The notes below the pieces were generated by a model. It had not been told where the DNA came from and did not search any database. It saw only the letters and a program-made list of their open reading frames with translations. Positions 24,242-33,000 of a stretch of 46,380 nucleotides of DNA are shown piece by piece. A program made the position numbers and the translations under genes. The DNA is taken from the NCBI GenBank assembly GCA_964593865.1, contig CAZQKE010000127.1, positions 1-46,380 on the forward strand, read 5' to 3'. Numbering within the stretch: the stretch's first letter is position 1; each line of letters starts with the position of its first letter. This DNA is from CAZQKE01 sp964593865 (lineage in GTDB: Bacteria > Chloroflexota > Anaerolineae > JAAYZQ01).

Positions 24242-24999
24242 GCGGGCCGTCCGCGAATCGGGCGCGAATACACGAATGCACGAATGCGCCCGGCCCGATG
24301 GCGAGTTCCCAACTTGCGCAAAGAAAATCGCGGTTGGAACCGCCAAGACGCCAAGAGCGCGAAGGTCTCCCTTTTTTCCTTCCCTTTGCGCCCTTTGCGC
24401 CTTTGCGGTTCAAATCTCCGGAACCGCCAGAGCGGGCCGTCCACAAAGCGGGCGCGAATATACGAATGCACGAATGCGCCCGGCCCGGTGGCGCAAGGAA
24501 ATCGCGGTTGGAACCGCCAAGACGCCAAGAGCGCGAAGGTCTTCTTTTTCTTCTTTCCTTTGCGGCCTTTGCGCCTTTGCGGTTCAAATCTCCGGGACCG
24601 CCAAAGCGGGCCGTCCACGAAGCGGGCGCGAATACATGAATGCGTGAATGCGCCCGGCCCGGTGGCGCAAGGAAATCGCGGTTGGAACCGCCAAGACGCC
24701 AAGAGCGCGAGGGTCTTCTTTTTCTCTTTCCTTTGCGGCCTTTGCGCCTTTGCGGTTCAAATCTTCAGAACCGCCAAAGCGGGCCGTCCCCGAAGCGGGT
24801 GCGAATGCACGAATGCGCGAATACGCCCGGCCCGGTGGCGCAAGGAAATCGCGGTTGGAACCGCCAAGACGCCAAGAGCGCGGAGGTTTTCTTCTTTCCT
24901 TTGCGTCTTTTGCGCCTTTGCGGTTCAAATCTCCAGAACCGCCAAAGCGGGCCGTCCACGAAGCGGGCGCGAATATACGAATGCACGAATGCGCCCGGC
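24242..24999. repeat. tandem array of five ~170-190 bp repeats upstream of ilvB
   Basis: Copies begin with GCGGGCCGTCC at 24242, 24432, 24606, 24779 and 24947 (spacings 190, 174, 173, 168 bp); the fifth is cut after about 50 bp. Each full unit contains CGAATGCGCCCGGCC, then AATCGCGGTTGGAACCGCC. An imperfect inverted repeat follows whose arms are AACCGCCAAGACGCCAAGAG and CTTTGCGCCTTTGCGGTT, around a pyrimidine-rich centre. Several frames stay open through the array, but the peptides are only translated repeat and no gene is supported. This arm sequence resembles the dispersed 'Gcc/aaag' intergenic repeats of many genomes, here in tandem. Confidence 0.92.
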
Positions 25000-25085
25000 A
25001 CCGACGGTGTGCCGGGGAACGGTCCGCTTCCTCGCCAGTTTATCGCAAATCTGGGTGGTTGTCCAGGGGCAGGAGGGAGTATTTA

Positions 25086-25266
25086 GCAAGCGGCTTACTA
25101 GGCCGTCGGGGAACGGCCCTGGGGCCTAGTCATGCTTGCACCCTGGGGAAGAGCGGCGGAGGTGCACAGCGCTTCTTCCGTCGGAAGGTAGATGGTACCG
25201 GCTTTCACGCCGCCGCGAGCAGGGTTCGCCGAGGGGCGGCTTGATCTCATCCCTCGGCGTCCCTGC
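25086..25266. other. structured intergenic region, possible non-coding RNA or leader
   Basis: Two nested hairpins flank a smaller one. The first (25086-25139) has outer GCAAGC/GCTTGC and inner ACTAGGCC/GGCCTAGT, the latter in conflict with an alternative GGCCGT/ACGGCC stem (25101-25118). A small CTTCC/GGAAG stem lies at 25175-25187. The last (25219-25266) has outer GCAGGG/CCCTGC and inner CGCCGAGGG/CCCTCGGCG. None has a T-tract. It lies between the DUF1638-like gene and the repeat array, so on the minus strand it is either that gene's 3' UTR or the start of the ilvB leader. I could not match it to a known riboswitch or small RNA. Confidence 0.45.
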
Positions 25267-25281
25267 GGTGAAGCGGGCAGC

Positions 25282-25947
25282 TCATGGTGTCTCGGCATTC
25301 AGCGCATCCAACAGCAGCCCTTTGAAACGGTCCAGGGTGATGGGATGACAGCGGACCGGAAGCCCGGTCCAGTCAAAGATCTCCAAGATGTCTTCCACTT
25401 TCTCGGTCTGGTATATCTCGGCCACGTTCAGGGCGTCCAGCACCACGATCTCGTCGTAGAAGCCGGGAAAGTTGGCATTGGCATCGGCCTTATCCCACCC
25501 CACGTAGCGTTGGTAGATGGTCTTCCAGTTGCGGAGCCAGCCCGGCGTGAACCAGAGAACCCTGGTTTCATCGCCGTTGGCAGCGATCTGATTCCGCTCC
25601 TCCTTACCGGCCAGCATGTCATAACCGTAGTCGGCCTGCACCCGTTTGATGCGCGGGTCCTGCTCGCGGATGATGTCGTCAATGCGCCGCAGTGGGTCCT
25701 CCGTGCTGACAAAGCATTTGCCCCCTTGAACGACGATGATCTTGTCCGGATCGCAAATTTTGAGGGCCTTTTGTAGCTGGGCGGTCAGTCGCTCCTCCAG
25801 ACGGTCGGTTTTGATGTGCAAACCGGCAGGGATGTAAAAGATCTTTTTGGCGTCTAAAAACCCCTCTTCCTGCAGGTAGCTCAGCTCCGGCTGCAGGATG
25901 GCGCAAGCTACCAAACAGTGATCGCGAAAAGATGTTTTCCGTGCCAT
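25282..25947 (-). CDS. DUF1638-like protein of unknown function
   Basis: 221 residues. It begins with a conserved-looking Cys segment (DHCLVACAILQPELSYL) and has VVQGGKCFV around residue 75 and DALNVAEIYQTEKVEDILEIFDWTGLPVRCHPITL near the C-terminus. This pattern resembles DUF1638 proteins, which are often found near corrinoid or methyl-transfer genes, but no such neighbours occur here. There is no signal peptide and it is probably cytoplasmic. It starts 9 nt after the ketopantoate reductase-like gene, so the two are cotranscribed. Family assignment is from memory of the pattern and is moderate. Confidence 0.65.
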   Translation of the reverse strand: MARKTSFRDHCLVACAILQPELSYLQEEGFLDAKKIFYIPAGLHIKTDRLEERLTAQLQKALKICDPDKIIVVQGGKCFVSTEDPLRRIDDIIREQDPRIKRVQADYGYDMLAGKEERNQIAANGDETRVLWFTPGWLRNWKTIYQRYVGWDKADANANFPGFYDEIVVLDALNVAEIYQTEKVEDILEIFDWTGLPVRCHPITLDRFKGLLLDALNAETP

Positions 25948-25956
25948 GCTTTTCCC

Positions 25957-26877
25957 TCACTCTTGCATCTGCTCCAATACGCGGATAATCCGCAATATCG
26001 TTTCGTTGACCGGAGTCGGAATGCCGTGTTCCCGCCCCAGGGCAACCACCTTGCCCGCAAACATTTCAATCTCCGTTTTGCGCCCGGCCTCAATATCTTG
26101 CAACATGGAGGTTTTGCCCTGGGGTGAAAGGGTATGGAGCACTTTCACCCACTCGGTGATGTCCTGCTCCGTCAGATTGATGCCTTTCGCCTGGGCCAGG
26201 GTGATCACCTCTGCCATCAGGCTCCGCATCAACGCTTGCGCCTCCGATGACGTTTGGAAGACACCATAAGGCGCACGCAGCACCGCCGAGGAAGGGTTCA
26301 TCCCCACGTTGACCATAAACTTCCACCACATGGCCCGTAGCATATCCTCCGGGATTTCATAGGGGATGCCCGCCCGCTCAAAGGCGGTCCGGACGCGCCG
26401 GACACGGGGACCGAGTCGGCGGTTATCCGCCTCGCCGAAGAACACCCGTCCCAAACTACTGTAGGTGATGCGGTTCCCCCGGCGCACACCGTCGATGCCT
26501 ACCGCCACGGCATAAAGCACCTTTTCCGCGCCGTAGGCTGCCGCCAGCACCTCCTCGCTATCCAGCCCGTTCATCACCGAGAGGATGGTTGTCTGTGCCC
26601 CGACGACATTTCGCAGATCGTGGACCGCCTGGGGCAAATGGTGGAATTTGACGGCGACCATGATCAGGTCGGCGGGAGGGCCGTCTTCCTCGACACGGCG
26701 GACAGGGATGCGATAGGGCACGCCGTTCACCACCAGGCCCTCCCGCTCAAGCCGCGCCGCCCGTTCCCCCTCGGCAATCAGGACGGTAGAGAACCCTTCG
26801 GCCTCAAAGAATTTGGCAGCATACGCTGCGCCGATGGCTCCTGCTCCTATAATGGCAACCCGCTCAATCTCTTTCAT
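25957..26877 (-). CDS. 2-dehydropantoate 2-reductase family protein
   Basis: 306 residues from the ATG at 26877 (GAGGGAATC upstream), overlapping the previous stop region closely. The N-terminal Rossmann fold has GAGAIG at about 11-16. The ketopantoate reductase pattern VAVKFHHLPQAV, SVMNGLDSEEVLAAAYG and MWWKFMVNVGMNPSSAVLRAPYG with the catalytic Lys is present, followed by the helical C-terminal domain with the substrate-binding TSMLQDIEAGRKTEIE. It reduces ketopantoate to pantoate for CoA synthesis, or a related 2-oxo acid; many paralogues of this family are not true PanE. Ketopantoate derives from the valine precursor, loosely linking it to the neighbouring ilv genes. Confidence 0.85.
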   Translation of the reverse strand: MKEIERVAIIGAGAIGAAYAAKFFEAEGFSTVLIAEGERAARLEREGLVVNGVPYRIPVRRVEEDGPPADLIMVAVKFHHLPQAVHDLRNVVGAQTTILSVMNGLDSEEVLAAAYGAEKVLYAVAVGIDGVRRGNRITYSSLGRVFFGEADNRRLGPRVRRVRTAFERAGIPYEIPEDMLRAMWWKFMVNVGMNPSSAVLRAPYGVFQTSSEAQALMRSLMAEVITLAQAKGINLTEQDITEWVKVLHTLSPQGKTSMLQDIEAGRKTEIEMFAGKVVALGREHGIPTPVNETILRIIRVLEQMQE

Positions 26878-26884
26878 GATTCCC

Positions 26885-27889
26885 TCATCTCTCGTGGACA
26901 ACGAGCACCCGACCCCGCTGGCCCCCTTGCAGGATGCGTTGGATCTCTTGCTCCAGATCCGCCAGGGTTCGCTCGGCGGCCAACCGCTCCAGCGCATCGG
27001 GTTTCCACTCCCCGGCCAGTTTCTGCCATAGCCGCCGCCGTAGATCCATGGGGCAGCTCTGCGAATCTATCCCCAACAGGCTCACCCCCCGCAGGATAAA
27101 AGGATACACCGTTGTTGCGAATTCCGGCGAAGCGACCAGACCGCAACAGGTGACGGCTCCATGGAGGGCTGTGGATTTGAGGGCCGAGGCCAGGTACGCG
27201 CCACCGACGGTATCCAGCACCCCGGCCCACCGCCCTTTGAGCAAAGGGCGGGGTGAATCGTCCAGTACTTCCTTGCGGTCTATGACCTCCGCCGCTCCCA
27301 ACCCGCGGAGGAACGGTTGAGCCTCTGCTTTGCCCGTGGCAGCAACCACCCGATACCCCACTTTGCTCAGGATGGCGACGGCCAGGCTGCCCACGCCACC
27401 GCTGGCCCCCGTGATCAAGATGTCGCCTCGGTCGGGTGTTACCCCGGCCCATCGGAGTTTGTGGAGGGAGAGGGCTGCCGTGAACCCTGCCGTACCGAGG
27501 ATCATGCTTTCTCGCAGGGTCAGGTTGGCGGGCAAGGGAACTACCCACTCTGCCGGGACGCGGATGTATTGGCCCCATCCGCCGGGGGTATTCATGCCCA
27601 GATCGTAGCTGGTGACGATGACCGGATCGCCGGGGCGGAACTCGTCACTCCGGCTCGATTCAACGACGCCGGCGGCGTCAATGCCCGGCGTGTGGGGGTA
27701 GCGGCGCGTCACGCCTCGGTGCCCTGTGGCAGAAAGGGCATCTTTGTAATTCAGGGAGGAAAAATGAACGCGGATCAGCACCTCACCGGGGGGCAGGTCC
27801 GCCAGGGACCGCTCCTCAACCCGCCGAGAAAAGGAGCCATCCTCCATCTCACGGACTACCAACGCTTGGAACGATCTTTTTTCGGTCAT
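26885..27889 (-). CDS. acrylyl-CoA reductase / YhdH-type MDR oxidoreductase
   Basis: 334 residues from the ATG at 27889 (GAGGTG upstream). It is a zinc-free medium-chain dehydrogenase/reductase of the YhdH/AcuI branch: FQALVVREMEDG at the start, SSLNYKDALSATG, PGIDAAGVVESS, a Rossmann loop ITGASGGVGSLAVAILSKVGY (about residues 150-170) and LRGVSLLGIDSQSCPMDLRRRLW. Members reduce acrylyl-CoA to propionyl-CoA with NADPH and protect against this electrophile; the substrate is not shown by the sequence. It lies 9 nt after the phosphodiesterase stop. Confidence 0.86.
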   Translation of the reverse strand: MTEKRSFQALVVREMEDGSFSRRVEERSLADLPPGEVLIRVHFSSLNYKDALSATGHRGVTRRYPHTPGIDAAGVVESSRSDEFRPGDPVIVTSYDLGMNTPGGWGQYIRVPAEWVVPLPANLTLRESMILGTAGFTAALSLHKLRWAGVTPDRGDILITGASGGVGSLAVAILSKVGYRVVAATGKAEAQPFLRGLGAAEVIDRKEVLDDSPRPLLKGRWAGVLDTVGGAYLASALKSTALHGAVTCCGLVASPEFATTVYPFILRGVSLLGIDSQSCPMDLRRRLWQKLAGEWKPDALERLAAERTLADLEQEIQRILQGGQRGRVLVVHER

Positions 27890-27898
27890 GCTCACACC

Positions 27899-28795
27899 TC
27901 AACGGCCCAGCACCCGCAGCAACCGATCCGGATAGTCGCTGATGATGCCGTCCACACCCAGATCCAACAGCCGACGCATGTCCGACTCCTCGTTAATGGT
28001 CCAAGCATGGACTTGGAGACCTCGCTTGTGGGCCGCCTCTACGAAACGGGGGGTCAATACATGCACCCCTTTGCGGTATTCGGGGACCTGGGCTGCCTGT
28101 GCCGCCGGGCTGTAGGCTGCTTCCAAATGGAATGTGCCCAGCGCCAACAGGGTTACCATTTCGTTCTGCGCTGCAGCCGTCGCCACCTCCGGGCATCGGC
28201 TGCGAAAATCCCGGATGGTCGGATCGTCGAACGAGACGACCAACACTTTGTCCTCCATGCCGTAAGCGCGGATGAGCCGACAGAAGGAAGCGGTGATGGA
28301 AGGTTCGGACTGTTTGATCTCAATGTTCAGGGGCATGTCGGGGAAAGCCGCAAAGACCTCCTCCACCGTGGGGACGGTGATGCCTTGACCGCGATAGGGA
28401 TAGGTCTGGCCACCGTCATCGGTCCAGTTGTAACCGGCGTCCAGGGCTTTGATCTGCTCCAGGGTCAGGGCGTGGACCGCACCGGAGCCGTCGGTGGTGC
28501 GGTCCACGGTGCGGTCGTGCATCACCACCGGCACACCGTCGGCAGTGCTGTGGATGTCCATCTCCAGCACGTCCGCACCCAGGGAGGCGGCTTGCTCAAA
28601 GGCATAGAGGGTATTTTCCGGCCATAGGCCCTTGCCGCCGCGGTGGGCCATGACCAAAGGGGCATGGTCAAACTGTGTGAAAAAGGGTCGCTCGGCGGCC
28701 GGTCGGGCCGTTAGGGCCAGGATGGCATACACGCCGACCAACGCAAGGAGGACGGTGAGCAGCCCTTTCAGCAGGAGACAACCTATCCGTTTCAT
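27899..28795 (-). CDS. membrane-anchored glycerophosphodiester phosphodiesterase
   Basis: 298 residues. One N-terminal hydrophobic segment (about 6-28) places the enzyme outside the membrane. The GDPD catalytic signature is complete: MAHRGGKGLWPENTLYAF, VLEMDIHSTADGVPVVMHD and IEIKQSEP, with the conserved His, Glu and Asp metal/catalytic residues. The C-terminal VHAWTINEESDMRRLLDLGVDGIISDYP is also typical. It hydrolyses glycerophosphodiesters from lipids to glycerol 3-phosphate and an alcohol. It starts 36 nt after the rpoB stop without an obvious terminator, so read-through from rpoB is likely. Confidence 0.92.
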   Translation of the reverse strand: MKRIGCLLLKGLLTVLLALVGVYAILALTARPAAERPFFTQFDHAPLVMAHRGGKGLWPENTLYAFEQAASLGADVLEMDIHSTADGVPVVMHDRTVDRTTDGSGAVHALTLEQIKALDAGYNWTDDGGQTYPYRGQGITVPTVEEVFAAFPDMPLNIEIKQSEPSITASFCRLIRAYGMEDKVLVVSFDDPTIRDFRSRCPEVATAAAQNEMVTLLALGTFHLEAAYSPAAQAAQVPEYRKGVHVLTPRFVEAAHKRGLQVHAWTINEESDMRRLLDLGVDGIISDYPDRLLRVLGR

Positions 28796-28831
28796 GCATT
28801 TTGTCCGTCACGGCACGGAGAACGGTCTGCG

Positions 28832-31800
28832 CTATAGGTTGGCCAAATCCAGGGACAACCCCAAGCCCAGGTCGGGCAGCGGCTCCTCATCCTCCTCTTT
28901 GCCAAAGTGGATAGACTCCGATTCGTCATTCAGGACTTCTACCGACAGCCCCAGTGATTGCAATTCTTTGACCAGGACGCGGAACGATTCGGGGACGCCC
29001 GGTTCGACGATCTCTTCGCCCTTGACGATGGCTTCGTAGGTCTTGGTCCGGCCTTGCACGTCGTCCGATTTGACGGTCAGCATCTCCTGCAGGGTGTAGG
29101 CCGCGCCGTAAGCTTCCAACGCCCAGACCTCCATCTCGCCGAACCGCTGACCGCCGAATTGGGCTTTGCCGCCCAGGGGCTGTTGCGTCACCAGGGAGTA
29201 GGGGCCGGTGGAGCGGGCGTGCACTTTGTCCTCCACCAGGTGGGCCAATTTCATCATGGAGATAATGCCCACCGTCACCGGTTGATCAAAGGGTTCGCCC
29301 GTCTTGCCGTCGTAGATGATCATTTTGCCGGTCACGGGCATCGGCTCGCCGGTCAGGCGGCTCAAGCGCAAGGCGAGGGCCGTCACCTCCCGGTCGTCTT
29401 CCGGTAGATCCAAAGGTATGTCCTGGGGCCAGGGCCTCCCCCGCTGCGCAAACTCCTCGGCTACCGCTTTGATCCACTCACGCAGGCAGACTGCCTTGGC
29501 CCGCTCCCGCCGGGCGGCCCGCTGGGCTTGTGGTACGGGATCAAAGGTAAAGGAGATCAGCTCAGACGGCTCATAGCCTTGCTCCCGCAACCACGCTTGG
29601 AGCACGGCCTGCCGGGCGTAGGTGCGGTCACGGGCCAGCAGATCGTCATCAAACTCGCCTCCGCCCAACCATTCCAAAAGGTAGTAGGTCAACACTTCAT
29701 CCTCAACGACCGATTCGGGATCAATCTCTACCTCTTTGGCCCATTCCCAAGCCCGCTCAACAAAAATGCTCCAAGCGCGGTCCATCAACCAAGCGCGGGC
29801 CAGCTCGGCCTCTATCTCAACCTCGTCGGCGCCGTCAAAGACCGGCGAAGTCGCCTTGAACCCCAATCGGTCGGCGGCCCAACCTAGGTGCGTTTCCAAA
29901 ATCTGGCCGATGTTCATCCGGGCCGGGACACCCAAGGGGTTGAGGATCAGTTCTACCGGTGTCCCATCGGCCAGGTACGGCATATCCTCAATGGGCACGA
30001 TCTGGCTGATGACCCCTTTGTTGCCGTGGCGACCGGCCATTTTGTCGCCCTCGGTGATCTTGCGCCGTTGGGCGACCATAACCCGCACCGACTGCTCCAC
30101 TCCGGCCTTCATGTCGCGGTGCTCTTCGCGGCTGAACTCCTTGATGTCAACCACAATGCCGTGCTCACCGTGGGGCATCCGCAGGCTGGAATCTTTGACT
30201 TCGCGGGCCTTTTCCCCAAAGATGGCCCGCAGGAGCTTCTCCTCCGGCGTTAGCTCGGTCTCGCCTTTGGGCGTGATCTTGCCCACCAGCACGTCGCCCG
30301 GCCCCACCTCGGCACCGATGCGGATGATGCCCCGTTCGTCCAGGTCTTTCAAGGCATCTTCGCCCACGTTGGGGATGTCGCGGGTGATCTCCTCCGGCCC
30401 CAATTTGGTATCGCGGGCTTCTATTTCGTATTTTTCAATATGGATTGAGGTGAATTTATCGTCACGGACGATCTGCTCGCTGACCAAAACGGCATCCTCA
30501 TAGTTGCCTCCTTCCCAGCTCATAAAGGCAACCAAGACGTTCTGGCCCAGCGCCAGCTCACCGCGCTCGGTGGACATGGAATCGGCCAAGACATCGCCTT
30601 TTTCAACCTGCTGCCCCTTGAAGACGATGGGCCGTTGGTCCATACAGGTACTCTGGTTGGAGCGGCGGAAACGGCGCAGTTTGTAGACGCGGCGTCCGTT
30701 AGCCCCCTGCACCACAATGGCATCGCCGGAGACGTTGACGACCTCCCCCGCTTCCTCGGCGATGACGATCTGACCGGAGTCGATGGCAACCTGTCTTTCC
30801 ACACCGGTACCGACCAGAGGGGCTTCCGGCTGCACCAGGGGAACCGCCTGCCGCTGCATGTTGGACCCCATCAGGGCGCGGTTGGCGTCGTCATGTTCCA
30901 AGAAGGGGATGAGGGCAGCCGTAACACCCACGATCTGCTTGGGCGATACGTCCATATAGTCCACCGCCGTCACCGAGGTCTCCATGAACTCCTGACGCCG
31001 ACGGACGGAAACCTGGTCGTGGACGAATTGGCCTTCTTCATCCAGTTCGGCGTTGGCCTGGGCGATGGTGTACTGATCCTCCTGATCGGCGGAGAGGTAC
31101 ACGATTTCGTTCGTCACCATAGGTCGGATCTTGATCTCCGGTAGCTGATCAAAGAGGCTTTCCAGCCGCTCGGCAGTAGCTTCATCCACCCGCTGGTTCT
31201 TCTCAACAATGATCTCACCGCTCACAGGGTCCACGATGCGCTCTCGGACGGTTTTGCCCACCACGCGCTCTTTGCGGTTGGGAACGGAATGGATCACCTT
31301 GCGATAGGGTGTCTCGATAAAGCCAAAGTCGTTGATGCGGGCGTAGGTCCCCAGGGAGCCGATGAGGCCGATGTTGGGGCCTTCCGGCGTCTCAATGGGA
31401 CAGATGCGACCATAGTGGGAGTGGTGCACGTCGCGCACGTCAAACCCGGCCCGTTCCCGCCGCAGGCCCCCCGGCCCCAACGCGCTGAGGCGGCGTTTAT
31501 GGGTCAATTCGTCCAGGGGGTTGGTCTGCTGCATGAACTGAGAAAGCTGGCTGCCGCCAAAGAATTCGCGCACGGCAGCGACCACAGGCCGCACATTGAT
31601 CAACGAGATCGGCGTCAGCTGATCGCGCTCGCGGATGCTCATCCGCTCCCGCACGACCCGTTCCATGCGCAGCAGGCCGATACGCAGCTGATTTTGGACC
31701 AGCTCCCCCATAGTTTTGACCCGGCGGTTGCCCAAATGGTCAATGTCATCCGGCCCTTCAACACCGTTGTTGATCTGGATGATCCGCTCAACAACTTTGG

Positions 31801-32722
31801 CCAGGTCCTGGGGAGTCAGAGTCCGCCTTTCCAGAGGCACTTCCAACCCCAAGCGGGTGTTGAGTTTGTATCGCCCTACCCGGGCCAGGTCATAACGGCG
31901 CGGGGAAAAGAGGAGGGCGTCCAAAAAATTCTTGGCATTCTCCAGGGTGGGCGGATCACCGGGGCGCAGCTTTTTGTAAAACTCAATCAGGGCTTCTTCC
32001 TGGCTCTTGGTCGGATCGCGTTCTATGGTGGCCATGATATAGGGGTGATCGGGCATAGTATCTGCCTGCTCAAAGAGTGCAAGCAGCTCCTCGTCGGTGC
32101 CAAAGCCCACCGCCCGCAACAGGATCGTCACCGGCAGTTTCCGCTTGCGATCCACCTTGACCGAGATGACATCCCGCTTGGAGGTTTCAAATTCCAGCCA
32201 AGCCCCCCGGTTGGGGATGAGCTTCGCCATACACATCGTCCGGCCCGTGATGCGGTCCTCTTCTACGGTGAAGTAGACCCCCGGCGAGCGGATGAGCTGA
32301 CTCACCACGACCCGTTCCGCACCGTTGATGATAAAGGTGCCGGTATCGGTCATCAACGGGAAATCGCCCATGAAAACGTCTTGCGTTATCCACTCGCCGC
32401 TTGCCCGGTGGAACAGGGCAATGCTGACATAGAGGGGCGCAGCGTAGGTGATGTCCCGCTCCAGGCACTCCTGCTGGGTGTATTTCGGTTCCTCAAAGCG
32501 GTAATCCAGACCGAATTCTTTGTTGATCTCTTCGTCAAAACCCGGCAGGTAAAGGGCCAGGTCGCCGTTGAAGCTCTCAATGGGGGAAATTTCGTCAAAT
32601 AGCTCCCGCAATCCTACCTCTTGGAACCAGCGGTAGGAATTGATTTGGGTTTGGATCAGATTAGGCAAGGGCAATACTTCGGGAATACGCGCATACGATT
32701 TGCGTCGCACTTGATTGGGCAT
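28832..32722 (-). CDS. rpoB: DNA-directed RNA polymerase beta subunit
   Basis: 1296 residues from the ATG at 32722 (AAGGAG site upstream); the longer open frame to 32881 is leader. Full beta-subunit order is visible: the PNLIQTQINSYRWF N-terminus, the rifampicin region SQLSQFMQQTNPLDELTHKRR, GRICPIETPEGPNIGLIGSL, the KITPKGETELTPEEKLLRAIFGEKA segment, AGRHGNKGVIS, and the closing GGKAQFGGQRFGEMEVWALEAYGA clamp region. Two oddities: position 398 (Asp516 of E. coli) is Gln, and roughly 150 residues (about 978-1125) replace a short linker between ETHLGWAADRLG...VFDGA and TGKMIIYDGKTGEPF. Neither rpoC nor rplJ/rplL is adjacent. Confidence 0.98.
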   Translation of the reverse strand: MPNQVRRKSYARIPEVLPLPNLIQTQINSYRWFQEVGLRELFDEISPIESFNGDLALYLPGFDEEINKEFGLDYRFEEPKYTQQECLERDITYAAPLYVSIALFHRASGEWITQDVFMGDFPLMTDTGTFIINGAERVVVSQLIRSPGVYFTVEEDRITGRTMCMAKLIPNRGAWLEFETSKRDVISVKVDRKRKLPVTILLRAVGFGTDEELLALFEQADTMPDHPYIMATIERDPTKSQEEALIEFYKKLRPGDPPTLENAKNFLDALLFSPRRYDLARVGRYKLNTRLGLEVPLERRTLTPQDLAKVVERIIQINNGVEGPDDIDHLGNRRVKTMGELVQNQLRIGLLRMERVVRERMSIRERDQLTPISLINVRPVVAAVREFFGGSQLSQFMQQTNPLDELTHKRRLSALGPGGLRRERAGFDVRDVHHSHYGRICPIETPEGPNIGLIGSLGTYARINDFGFIETPYRKVIHSVPNRKERVVGKTVRERIVDPVSGEIIVEKNQRVDEATAERLESLFDQLPEIKIRPMVTNEIVYLSADQEDQYTIAQANAELDEEGQFVHDQVSVRRRQEFMETSVTAVDYMDVSPKQIVGVTAALIPFLEHDDANRALMGSNMQRQAVPLVQPEAPLVGTGVERQVAIDSGQIVIAEEAGEVVNVSGDAIVVQGANGRRVYKLRRFRRSNQSTCMDQRPIVFKGQQVEKGDVLADSMSTERGELALGQNVLVAFMSWEGGNYEDAVLVSEQIVRDDKFTSIHIEKYEIEARDTKLGPEEITRDIPNVGEDALKDLDERGIIRIGAEVGPGDVLVGKITPKGETELTPEEKLLRAIFGEKAREVKDSSLRMPHGEHGIVVDIKEFSREEHRDMKAGVEQSVRVMVAQRRKITEGDKMAGRHGNKGVISQIVPIEDMPYLADGTPVELILNPLGVPARMNIGQILETHLGWAADRLGFKATSPVFDGADEVEIEAELARAWLMDRAWSIFVERAWEWAKEVEIDPESVVEDEVLTYYLLEWLGGGEFDDDLLARDRTYARQAVLQAWLREQGYEPSELISFTFDPVPQAQRAARRERAKAVCLREWIKAVAEEFAQRGRPWPQDIPLDLPEDDREVTALALRLSRLTGEPMPVTGKMIIYDGKTGEPFDQPVTVGIISMMKLAHLVEDKVHARSTGPYSLVTQQPLGGKAQFGGQRFGEMEVWALEAYGAAYTLQEMLTVKSDDVQGRTKTYEAIVKGEEIVEPGVPESFRVLVKELQSLGLSVEVLNDESESIHFGKEEDEEPLPDLGLGLSLDLANL

Positions 32723-32919
32723 TCGTTCCACTCCTTGACAAGCAGCCAGGACCGGCTCCGCTCCGGTCAAAATGGGGTTGCTCTCTACACCTGTAACCGT
32801 GTACCGGGGAAACCTCCACGTCGTTGGAGGGAAGAAGCAGGCTGCAAAACGTTTAGCATCAAGGTCGAACTCGTCAGGCACACAGAATGATCCGCGGCCT
32901 TTGCCGACCGCGAATGCCC

Positions 32920-32948
32920 ATTATATGCACCATCCCGTCCCTTGTCAA
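32920..32948 (-). promoter_or_regulatory. rpoB promoter
   Basis: On the minus strand TTGACA (complement of 32943-32948), a 17-nt spacer and TATAAT (complement of 32920-32925), both exact consensus. The transcript would have a leader of about 190 nt. That leader holds small hairpins (GACCGG/CCGGTC near 32745-32770 and TCC/GGA around the CGACGT loop near 32815) but no recognised ribosomal-protein operator. Confidence 0.9.
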
Positions 32949-33000
32949 ATTTGCACAAGGGGATGGCATTTCCCGCATTTCCCTCAAGGTGCACCTGCGT

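Noticed and set aside
22522..24702. 726-residue IlvB with a long N-terminal addition
   Set aside because: The added part is repeat-array translation; the ATG at 24210 has a strong ribosome site and the usual AHAS start.
24242..24999. Regularly spaced repeats suggesting a CRISPR array
   Set aside because: Units are 168-190 bp and repeat over nearly their whole length, with no short direct repeats and unique spacers and no cas genes nearby.
24140..25129. Long open frames on both strands through the region upstream of ilvB, giving repetitive Arg/Gly/Pro-rich peptides
   Set aside because: They are translations of the tandem repeat in several frames at once, with no ribosome site or family match. 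Open frames arise from the GC-rich, stop-poor unit.
25160..25281. Possible T-box (plus strand TGGTACCG near 25193) or leader for amino acid control
   Set aside because: Only the UGGNACC core matches; the rest of the T-box consensus and Stem I motifs are missing. The plus strand leads into an antisense gene rather than an amino acid gene. GGTACC is palindromic and so matches by chance on either strand.
32723..32881. 53-residue N-terminal extension of RpoB
   Set aside because: It starts with a GTG lacking a ribosome site. The ATG at 32722 has AAGGAG and gives the family's normal N-terminus. The extension lies in the leader between promoter and gene.
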